Positions 57,001 to 64,000 of a DNA stretch of 64,000 nucleotides are shown in pieces. The notes under the pieces were generated by a model that saw nothing but the letters and a program-made list of their open reading frames with translations, did not search any database and was not told the origin of the DNA. Made by a program: the position numbers and the translations under genes. The first letter of the stretch is position 1; each line of letters starts with the position of its first letter. Source of the stretch: Bactrocera neohumeralis (lineage: Eukaryota > Arthropoda > Insecta > Diptera > Tephritidae); the NCBI RefSeq assembly GCF_024586455.1, contig NC_065922.1:38994089-39058088 (forward strand), in the 5' to 3' direction.

Positions 57001-57276
57001 GTTTGTTAAATTTTTTGCTTCGATGTGAGCCTAGTGTAATTGTTCAAAATTACTCCTCCATTTAAGTGTATTTATATTTGTACGAGTATATCTGTCACGA
57101 TTCGTTATGTCTCATAAAATTGTCCGCCAAAAGTGGTCACCCCACTGGTGCATAAATATTTATTAAATATGTATACTTTACGTATATGAGATTGACTTAC
57201 AGGGTGATGAAGCGGAACTGATATGTTGAAGAGTTGAATAAAATATTGCTATTATCCAAATTAGTTTAGATTCCAT
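48091..57276 (-). CDS. dpr14: Dpr-family two-Ig cell-surface receptor, probable dpr14
   Basis: Dpr proteins are neuronal surface receptors that pair with DIPs in synaptic matching. Six coding exons on the minus strand: 57276-57201, 55772-55540, 51701-51488, 48636-48459, 48392-48256 and 48194-48091, giving 313 residues. Exon 1 is a signal peptide (MESKLIWIIAIFYSTLQHIS). Exon 2 has an acidic linker and the first Cys of Ig1 (STQLSSNVHLHCRVNDLQGK). Exon 3 has VSWMRRK and DEGPYECQVSSHPP (second Cys). Exon 4 starts Ig2 (GSTIELKCVISKIPQP, YITWQHG). Exon 5 ends it (RQDTGNYTCMLGNDISG). Exon 6 has a hydrophobic tail (SPISIVIVTMMASKICLR), likely a GPI signal or membrane end. All phases agree. The dpr14 name rests on memory of the clade and of RpS6/dpr14 proximity in Drosophila. 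Introns 1-3 are loaded with transposons. Confidence 0.88.
49193..49807 (+). mobile_element. 5'-truncated RTE-like LINE in dpr14 intron 3, with 13-bp target duplication
   Basis: The body 49206-49794 is flanked by the exact 13-mer AGTTTTTGTCTGG (49193-49205 and 49795-49807). It encodes ITLANRCYFGLSRQLRSKVL, KTKLYKSLIIPVLLYVAESW, a single in-frame TAG, then RVFERKVLRKIYGPLRVSHG, QRLRWLGHVVRMDEN and the GRGRPPLRWKDQVEKDL end. The 3' tail is AAG repeats. Antisense to dpr14. Apart from one stop the frame is clean, so this is a recent copy. Confidence 0.92.
49885..50170 (+). mobile_element. IS630/mariner-type transposase, N-terminal half
   Basis: The frame reads LQQVGLTCGTTWHILRQDLK, STYKIQLMQELKLLDLLKRH and then FCSAMRFIF, where family members have the first catalytic Asp (FSDExHF); here Asp-Glu is replaced by Ala-Met. 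It ends ISAFGAKSNLKRF and a stop. Same family as the C-terminal half at 39.7-40.1 kb. Dead. Confidence 0.7.
50330..50910 (+). repeat. Diverged copy of the hairpin-ended minisatellite element
   Basis: Starts near AATACCCCTCTTTTACAAAA followed by TAAAAGGGTATAAA. It shares GGTAATAATTTACGCCGAATTTC-like, AAAACTTGAGGGGCAAGTTCG, a CTGGACAGACC run and GGCTAAATTCACTCAGC with 4580-4745. No coding sequence. Confidence 0.55.
50940..51030 (+). repeat. TIR-element family fragment
   Basis: GTTACAGCTTGCACGGACG, ACGGACAGATAGTCCACCGG and ATCAACTTTTCTCGTCAT parallel 1098-1165. Confidence 0.65.
51031..51180 (-). mobile_element. Mariner-like 3' fragment, second copy
   Basis: Closely matches 2196-2310 in the same orientation: ACTACTGTGATCAAATTGAA, GGTGAATTTTGTCCATTTCA, CTTATGCCAACG, TTCCAGTCATCATAGCAC. 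Only the transposase end is left. Confidence 0.75.
51880..52440 (-). mobile_element. Jockey-like LINE C-terminus in dpr14 intron 2
   Basis: The minus strand in shifted frames reads LSIENKLLTYEQILRPIWSY, GAQLWGCTNANNKKVIQQFE, NKVPSLCQRALVLQMC and RDLGVNSINAEILKMATTHS, the C-terminal region of jockey-type RTs (YKxxLKPIWTYGIQLWG...IxRDLGIPTVxxEI). Abuts the next LINE on its 5' side. Confidence 0.75.
52455..54130 (-). mobile_element. RNase H-bearing LINE, internally deleted, in dpr14 intron 2
   Basis: On the minus strand from about 54130: NLKNKKSPGYDLITAEVLKQ, then YLKIAQVLMIPKPGKPGYDV, SSYRPISLLPIISKLFEKIL, after a shift KAGAPQGSVLGPLLYILITH, and FADDTALLV (catalytic box intact). The sequence then jumps straight to the end of an RNase H domain, IWVLGHRNIFGNEKADQLAK. 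It continues to a CRGCGVAGNKETIFHFLCEC zinc knuckle and a stop near 52462. The RT thumb and most of RNase H are deleted. RNase H places it in the I/LOA/R1 group rather than jockey. Confidence 0.82.
54150..54440 (+). mobile_element. Mariner transposase remnant
   Basis: KKKILFHQDKAPRHKSIFTM and LFEHTPYSPDLA mark the second and third catalytic sites. A deletion then removes the DYxLFPNLK part and joins to GKRFSSNEDDRTAVEAYFAD and LPDSHFRDGIHSL. Mauritiana/mellifera-type features; distinct from the 46-kb element. Confidence 0.8.
54441..55470. other. dpr14 intron 2, unassigned part
   Basis: AT-rich. 54990-55280 is somewhat GC-richer but no domain is recognised on either strand. Confidence 0.35.
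55900..56110 (-). repeat. TIR-element family fragment in dpr14 intron 1
   Basis: The reverse complement carries AAGTTACAGCTTGCACGG and a GACAGATAGTC run, as at 1095-1135. The following TTTTTACCGTAAATACCGGT block matches 26810-26830. Confidence 0.6.
56150..56640 (-). mobile_element. Mariner-like transposase remnant in dpr14 intron 1
   Basis: In shifted frames the minus strand reads DIRGLAHHEFAPKEQTVNKE, YLAILRRLRENIRRK and PEFREQVMDFT. This is the mid-region of mariner transposases (FxDIxGIVHxEFxPxGQTVNxxYY...LRRLRExIRRKRPELW). Upstream pieces (SARHLSRVRSNDFGG) are weaker. Multiple stops. Confidence 0.65.
56885..56985 (+). repeat. Solo end of the TIR-element family
   Basis: Matches the reverse complement of 211-285: GATTAGTTTTAGGTGATAC, AACCGTTAGGTGAACA, CAACATGTTGCAAGAGTA. 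Confidence 0.75.
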
Positions 57277-58015
57277 TGCTGAAAGAAGAAAAATCAATCA
57301 ATAAGTATGTTTTAAATTAATAAGTTTAATTAGCAATATACTGAAGACTTAAATGATTCGAAAAAGATATAAAGGGTGGTGTTATGCACCAAATTTGATT
57401 GAGTAGATGTCTGCTGTGATAACATATGTAACTTGATGGTGAAATTTAATGCTTCTGATATTTTCACTATACAGTTATTGCACTTTTTGTAATTTCTACA
57501 GAACCTTTGGAGGCACGCAGGCGTACTTACTATCCGATTTCACCCATTTCATCACCGTTACAAAATCCTAAAAAGAAATGCTCACTGAGCATTGCGGATA
57601 TAAATAGGTCGTTTTAGTAAGTTCTGACATACTGTAAATTCTACCGAATTTAAGTTTGTTAGCTGAATTTCTGGTTTGATTTTAGCTCCACGGATTTTTT
57701 TAGTCTAAGCAATGCTCCGATTTGAGTCGTCTCCAAAATCTATCTCATGGAGAGGATCAAGGAACATGTGCACTGAATTGCATTCTCAAAGTTAGCAATT
57801 TTTATAACATTTTGCATTTAAGCCCGATGTAACGAAATACGTTTTTTTGAGCCTTTAAATTAGAAACCTAACACTTAATATATGGAGTAACTATTTAAAT
57901 ATTTTTTGTTATTCTATGGTATGTTAAAGAACCTGATTTTTGAAGTTTCAACAATGAATCAAGTGAATTAAACTTGTTTGTTACCACTACCAATGAACAG
58001 GATACAATAACCTCT
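57277..58015. other. Upstream region of dpr14
   Basis: No further coding exon recognised; presumably the promoter and 5' UTR. AT-rich. Confidence 0.35.
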
Positions 58016-58019
58016 GATA

Positions 58020-59295
58020 GCTTGCTCGGAGACAACATTGAAAAGCCACCAAGCAGATCGATCATGTTGTGATAGATGGAAGACACGTCTCCAGTGTTTT
58101 AGACGTGAGTACTCACTGAGATCCTAACATTGACTCGGATCACTATCTTGTCGCAGCCAAGATACGCACCCGTTTCTGTGCGAGACCATTTTTTTCGAAA
58201 AATGCAAAAGAGCAGCTGGTACGATGAGGAGTGCCGTGTCTTAGCGGAGAGAAAACAGACTGCCTACCTCGCAACATTACAATCGACCACAACACGTGCG
58301 GGATGGGATAGGTACCGAGAGTTGAAAAGGGAAGCGAGACGCATTTGCAGACAGAAAAAGAGAGAGGCCGAAATGCGTGAGTATGAAGAGCTTGCCAAGC
58401 TGGCCGACAGGGGTAATGATCGAAAATTCTACAAAAAAATGCGGCGATTAACAGAAGGAGCATACTCTTGTAAAACTTAAGAAGGTGAGCTAGTAACCGA
58501 TGCCCAGAGTATACTAAAATTATGGAGGAAACACTTCTCCAGCCTGCTGAATGACAGTGCAAGCATTACACCAGGAGATGACGAACCCGATTCCCCAATC
58601 GATAAAGATAGAGCAGACGTTCCATTGCCCGACCATGAAGAAGTTCGAATAGCAATTACACGTCTGAAGAACAACAAAGCGGCGGCGGCCGATGGATTGC
58701 CGGCTCAAACACGGCGGCGAAGAACTGATAAGGAGCATGCATCAGCTTCTTTCAATGAATATGGTCGGATGAAAGCATGTCCAACGATTGGAATTTAAGC
58801 GTGCTCTGCCCAATCCACAAAAAGGAAATCCCACAATCTGCGCCAACTACCGTGGGATAGGTATTTGGTGTGAAAGATTAAAGCCCACTGTCAACAAACT
58901 GATTGGACCTTATCAGTGCGGCTTTAGACCTGGAAAATCAACAAGATATTCACCATGCGTCAAATCTTGGAAAAGACCCGTGAAAAGAGGATCGACACAA
59001 ATCACCTCTTCGTCGATTTTAAAGATGCTTTCGACAGCGCGAAAAGGAGCAGCCTTTATGCCGCTATGTCTGAATTTGGTATTCATGGTTCTGCGGATGA
59101 CTTATGGTGCCTTGCGCTTTGGCAATGGCAAATATCGCATTCGATGGAACAATGTACGTGTTATACGACGACATTGACATAATTCAGAAAATTAAGAGCA
59201 CCTGCCGGGGGAAGCAGAGGAAGAAGGAGACCTCCACTCCGTTGGAGATATCAAGAGAAGAAGGCGATTAGCGCGCTGTTGTTAACTCGATTATA
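58020..59295 (+). mobile_element. RTE-like LINE, deleted copy with RT core motif
   Basis: Starts in the endonuclease end (QIDHVVIDGRHVSSV, SDHYLVAAKIRT), passes the linker (SSWYDEECRVLAERKQTAYL and WDRYRELKREARRICRQKKR), then SLLNDSAS and VRIAITRLKNNKAAAADGLP. Next come QCGFRPGKSTR and LFVDFKDAFDSAKRSSLYAA (RT motif A). It then jumps to the common tail (GGSRGRRRPPLRW), skipping the YADD region. Frame breaks near 58190, 58480 and 58700. Complements the 43.6- and 49.2-kb copies of the same family. Confidence 0.85.
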
Positions 59296-59639
59296 AAAAA
59301 TACATATAAACTTTCCGTTTTCTTTAATTAAATGTCAGACCTACCCGATCCAGTCAAATGACAAAATCTTTACGCTCCCAGTTTCAAGTGATAGGAGAGT
59401 TGGTCATCTCTTTATCTCTGCTCGTACCAAAAGCCCTGAATCTTTTTCCAAAAAGACGTCGAGTAGCGGTTGATGTAGAGAAGATGTCAGACAACGTAGC
59501 TGAGAACGGTACGGAGACGTGGATTTATGAATATAACATGGATATTGTTCAACCTTCGCCAATTTCGATCCAAAAATTAACTTAAATCGAAAATCTTAAG
59601 GCACCGCAGGCGATTCCAATCGAGATTTATAACAATTGT
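59296..59639. other. Spacer
   Basis: A plus-strand frame of 75 codons (59358-59585) has no recognised domain. Confidence 0.3.
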
Positions 59640-60330
59640 CCTTAGCGTTGGGCGCTTGTCTTAAAGCAGTAGTTCGAAGTTCTTACCCTGATCAGAATGT
59701 AATTCCATTGGAACATTATATCTCGTTAGCCACTTTTTGATGTATACGTTCCCTACTATGTAGTTCATTAAATTGATAAGGAATTTTGTATACCTATGAT
59801 ATTTGTTGAAATAGTCCTTTACTACCAAAACGTTTTTTTTTTGGTAGAAATCTTTCGTGGACGAATTTCAATGATGTACCGATTTGTTTTAATTTTCCCA
59901 TGACATCTGATAACCATATGTTATCCACTTGAACTCAAAGTGAATTCGTGGCATAGGCGCTGCAAGCATTGGTCCAGCTCTAATTTTAGTTATTGCATTA
60001 AAATAATTATCTCATTGGGAGACATCTACTCCAAAAGCTCTTATAGTCTTTGGGCATCCCAGTTGTATAGGCCTGAAACAGATGTGTCGACCGATTTGCT
60101 TTAATTTTTCTAAGTTTTTCATGATAACCATATGTTATCCACTTGAACAGTTTTGCAGTTCGTTGAGAACTTCTTATCTTCGGAACTTAAATCGACTCAT
60201 CAACTTCGATCCTAATTTTATCGTGCTCTTCCGACAGTGAGGACATAGGCGCTGCAAGCATTGGGCCAGCTCTAATTTTAGTTATTGAATCATTAAAATA
60301 ATTATCTCATTGGGACTTTATTTGACATTC
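59640..60330 (-). mobile_element. Ty3/gypsy-type integrase remnant
   Basis: On the minus strand a short open stretch reads LVVKDYFNKYHRYTKFLINL, then IKKWLTRYNVPMELHSDQG. In the family this is the integrase core, with VVxDYFTKW... and WxxRxGVPxxLHSDQGxxFE; the HSDQG box holds the second catalytic Asp. It is followed by stops. 59905-60025 is partly duplicated at 60120-60320 (GGCGCTGCAAGCATTGG and AATAATTATCTCATTGGGA). No LTRs, gag, protease or RT found. Annotated as a dead retroelement only. Confidence 0.65.
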
Positions 60331-61084
60331 CTACATCTGATATCAATTGTAACGGATTTCCATATAAACCATCTACTCTGACTATGAATAAAGTTGGTCT
60401 TGAACGTGATCCTATTAACTTCAGTTTCGCAATGTTACTTAGGAATGTCAGAATAATATTATGTACGAAATATGATAGAAACTGGTGAGTAAATCAGCTG
60501 AAATGTGACTTCACCTAAAGCTGGGCGGTGCCACGCTCGCGTTCATAGTTTCGACCCAATAAATTTCTAAGCGTCACCGAAATTTACATATTTCTCTTTG
60601 AGTATGACGTTCTCGATCAATGAAAATTTTAGGTTTCATCAAGCTTGTAGGACCTAAAACATTATGTAATAACATATGCATACAAAAGCAATAAAAACTT
60701 TTGACATGTACTGCGTAGACACGACTAAGAGCGTCCGATGCCTTGACTTTTGTTTAACCCCAAGATGATTTTGAACAGGAGCGCGACAATGTCAATATAG
60801 TTTTGAGGTATTCCCTCCCCTAAGTGTAATCATGTCCTTACGAAACGTTCAAAAGTTGAAAAATGCAGTCAGTGTGGTTTTTGGAGGTCATAAAATCTTT
60901 TCTTGAATGGTATTCTCCATAAAATAAAGTTGGAAACTAATAAGTTATTAACATATTACATTATAAAAAATACCATATTAAATAAAAATGGTAACTGGTT
61001 TTCATTCAATTGTGATAATATCAATTTCTAAGTAGTTTAATATTTTGCTGAAAATCCATGGTTGTTTAAAATTTATCGACACCG
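60331..61084. other. Intergenic region
   Basis: No gene recognised; part may be the flank of the Tc1 remnant that follows. Confidence 0.35.
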
Positions 61085-61910
61085 CTTCGGCATAGAGTCA
61101 ACTAGGTTTAGACAGGAAACCGGAATTGCATTCGATGAATTTTGAATAAGTTGAAAAAAGCTCTTCATTATTACTTGGGCACTTTTCTTTTAACGACGCT
61201 TTCACTGTATTCCACGAATTCTCAATGGATTTTAGATCCGGTTACTGCGGTGGCCACTCCATTATTGACCCTAAACCAATCTTTTGTATACTTAGCCGTG
61301 TTTTTAGGATCGTTGTCTTGCATAAATATTCACCTATGTGGTCTATTTTCTTCAGCGTTCTATAGATAAATTCTTGTAGTATGGCCACACAATCTGTTGC
61401 CTTCAGAGCCCAGACAATTGTATGAAAACGAAGCCCATACCATAATATACTTATGGTTATACGCTGCATTATTCGGTATTTTTACATAATGAATACCTCA
61501 ATCAGAATTAAATAAGTTAACTTTTGTTTCGTTAAACCCGAAAATGTTACGTCATTGTTATTTAGGCCAAAGAACATGTCCTTCAGCAAACTTAAGCCTT
61601 TGTTGTACGGTCAACATAGGCCCTTTTCTCGTGCTTCGGCTCTTCAGATTTTCCTTTATAAGTACTTTGCGATTAGTTGATGGATCAACATCAATATTCA
61701 AATCATATTTTATAAGTTTTGACGAAATAAATGGATTTTTCTTAACACAGCACTTTATATTTTATTGACAAACAATGCTATTTTTGACTTCCTGCCGCGT
61801 GTTTCAAACTGGGGAACCCATTTTACTGCTTGTCCAATCAGTGTCCAATTTTATTCTTGTTTCGTTTTTATGCATGCCTGTCTTATTATTTTTCACATGA
61901 CTCTAAATGT
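61085..61910 (-). mobile_element. Degenerate Tc1-like transposase
   Basis: Across minus-strand frames: MLTVQQRLKFAEGHVLWPK, IFGFNETKVNLFNSD (family: FSDESxFxLFxSDG), YIMVWASFSYNCLG, FMQDNDPKNTAKYTKDWF (second catalytic Asp region), and remnants of the SPDLNPIENLW site around WPPQ-PDLKSIENSWNTVKA. Stops and shifts throughout. Related to but distinct from the 15-kb element. Confidence 0.75.
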
Positions 61911-63840
61911 AAATGGACGTTAAATAATTTACACAAAATCGGCGAATAGGGCAAAATCGATTTGTTTTAATTAATTTAAAAACTTTCCAACAAAAGTCAA
62001 AAGAATTTTTTAATTTTTCGTTGTTTACAAGCAATCAATTCTGCCAAAATAAGTTTTTTTTAAATCCGTAAAATTCACACTTTTTCTTTTAGAGTAATAT
62101 CTTAATGTTTTTAAACCGAATCATTTTGGGATATGGTTTGAACTATTTGTAAAATAGTAAAAGTAATAATTTACTCAAAATGATTATTAAAATCCAAAAA
62201 TAAACATTAATTTCTGCATAAAGAGAAACGTACGACTTTCTTTTTGAAAATTTTTCAAAAATTCATGTTCATGTTTATCTATTTATTCAAACTCTTACAA
62301 CTTCACAGTAGTGAGTTGCAACGAACTGTCGATTCACTCCCGAATATATTTGTATGTTTTCGCAGAATATTATAAAAATGTATCCATTTACTCCTTCAAT
62401 AAATAATTGCATTAGATTGTTATAGTATTTACCATGAAGCAGCTAAATTCGAGTATGCAATTAAGCGCAAATATGAAATCGCGCTACATTCTTTCTTTGA
62501 GTTGCCTTGAACTTGACCTGTCTTGACTTCTTTGTAATTTATGAACATTTCATATATGTATGTTGTCAGTCTTTCTTTGTTTAGTTATAGAATATTGACC
62601 GAGAACTTTTTACTAATATTAATCCTTAGCTAGAGATTTTCATAATCAATGCACTTCCGTTTTAAACGCATACACATAAATAATATTAGAGAATATCCAA
62701 AGCACGTCCTATAACTTCGGTGCATATGAGCTACCATATACATACATACATATATGGGTCAGTAGTTACGAACAAGTGCTTTGCTCTACATGCACACAAA
62801 TATTATCTAAAGGAGATTGTTCTTCTCACTATTTACTGTACTCGGTCACCAAATCACTAGCTCACTCGGCAGTGCTGAAAAGATGTAGCCTTTACACTTA
62901 TTGGTGATATGCACATTTTGATTTTTAAACCCGATACACGTACAAAGAGTATGCAGCCATCCCGCTCAGTGGACGCTTTGCGGGCGATATGCCGTTGATG
63001 TTGCTGTGGCTGTAGCATCCGTAAAACTGCGCCACACGAAACGATTTTCATTTGTTTTAAGTGAGGAAATCTCTCAGAGCTATATCCATACGTATATCAC
63101 AATGTACTAAATTTGAGTGCATGGAGGTACGCATGTCCCAAAATCTCCTTTATAACAGAAAGGCAAAAATTTTGTGACAAGTCGTAGAGTAAAGAGAGTA
63201 AAGTCTTTAACAGTACAATTGTCCTAACCTGGTAGACCTGATAAGCACTGTTATCTTTACTGCCGACCCTAAATAAAAACGGCAGCGCTAAATTAGTGTC
63301 ATATGCACTCATGCCAATAGATTTTGTATGGCACATCCTTACAAAAATAAACGCGACGGCAACGCTGGGGTTGAAAATTTCGATTTTGAATGAAATTATT
63401 ATTAATAAATAATTCGGTTGCCTTTTATTTCTTTTTTACTAATTTTAGAATTTAAGTGAGAATTTGACGCAGAGTTGCTGCTTCTTATAGGGATGCCGCG
63501 TCGGCTTAACACACCTCTCATCGCCTTTAATTAGGAATGCCAGTTACTCTTATAATGGCGGATATACATATATCTGACATATGTATGTACTTGTATTGAT
63601 TCAATTTCAAAAAAATGAGTATGGACAAGACGATTATATGATAAACTTAAACTTTAATACAAACAATTCATTTAAAATTCATTTTTATTATAGAGGTTTT
63701 TACTAAAACGTGTCGAGTAAACGATTTAAGTGCGATAACTAATTAGATACGGAGATATCTTGTCAGCAAAAAATAATGCTATTACAAAAATTAGTAGTTA
63801 GTATTTTGTTGTTTAACCCTCTTGCTTTAATATTGCTTCA
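61911..63840. other. AT-rich intergenic region
   Basis: No supported gene. A GC-richer patch at 62850-63060 and 63200-63310 has no recognised domain. ATACATACATACATATATGG microsatellite near 62740. Confidence 0.4.
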
Positions 63841-64000
63841 CATCGATTGTGCTTGTCGTACTAACTTCATCAAAAAGGACATCCATATTTAGGATACTTT
63901 TGGTACTGGCGGATCTTTATCTCATTGCAATTTCCATATGACAGTTAAATTTTCTGACGGCTCATTTAACAATACCCCAGAGATGTTATATAGGGTTAAA
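63841..64000 (-). mobile_element. Tc1-like transposase fragment, cut by window end
   Basis: The minus strand reads FNPI-HLWGIVK-AVRKFNC, corresponding to the Tc1 site DLNPIENLWGIVKRAV, with a stop in place of one codon. The rest lies beyond the window. Confidence 0.55.

Noticed and set aside
58143..58562. 139-codon minus-strand frame
   Set aside because: Antisense to the RTE-like LINE linker.
62850..63340. GC-richer patches with two minus-strand frames as a gene
   Set aside because: No domain, no splice partners, no codon pattern distinguishable from decayed repeat.
1..64000. tRNA, rRNA or snRNA genes
   Set aside because: I looked for cloverleaf A/B boxes and known small-RNA cores by eye and saw none I could support; a tRNAscan or Infernal run would be decisive.

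Overview
This window is nuclear DNA from a brachyceran fly. It is AT-rich, its genes have short fly-type introns, and its single-copy proteins have clear Drosophila counterparts. The dispersed repeats (RTE-, jockey- and R1/LOA-like LINEs, many mariner/Tc1 remnants, TIR elements) look like those of tephritid fruit flies. The family-level placement is inferred from recall of such repeats, not tested by search.

Eight host genes can be modelled to exon level. In order they are papi (-, 12.4-14.7 kb), RpL36 (+, 20.0-20.4), Hinfp (+, 22.0-23.5), a DENND6/FAM116 homologue (-, 23.9-26.1), p115/Uso1 (+, 27.5-30.0), RpS6 (-, 30.7-31.8), bystin (+, 32.3-36.7) and a Dpr-family immunoglobulin receptor, best matched to dpr14 (-, 48.1-57.3). 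All splice junctions proposed here keep frame and rebuild the family motifs. The compact housekeeping block (20-37 kb) covers ribosomal proteins, a ribosome-assembly factor, a Golgi tether and a Rab-GEF. It is flanked by papi, a piRNA-pathway gene, and by a neuronal adhesion gene whose introns are packed with transposon debris.

Almost everything else is repeat. 0-10.3 kb is a graveyard of a TIR element, LINE tails with target-site duplications, mariner remnants, a Helitron Rep fragment and a jockey-like LINE. 14.8-16.1 kb is a Tc1-like element. 36.8-46.6 kb is MITEs, R1/LOA-like and RTE-like LINE pieces, an IS630/mariner C-terminal half and a nearly palindromic mariner deletion derivative. 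48-57 kb holds LINE and mariner debris inside dpr14. 58-64 kb holds an RTE-like LINE, a Ty3/gypsy integrase remnant and two Tc1 remnants.

I saw no CRISPR, no operon-like system, no rRNA and no convincing tRNA. The most interesting points are structural: an 85-bp direct repeat flanking a LINE tail, two LINE tails with perfect 13-14 bp target-site duplications, a repeat family with hairpin ends, a GC-AG intron in papi, a TIR element abutting the Hinfp promoter, and a possible orphan terminal exon near 17.3 kb. No clearly new biological system is established.
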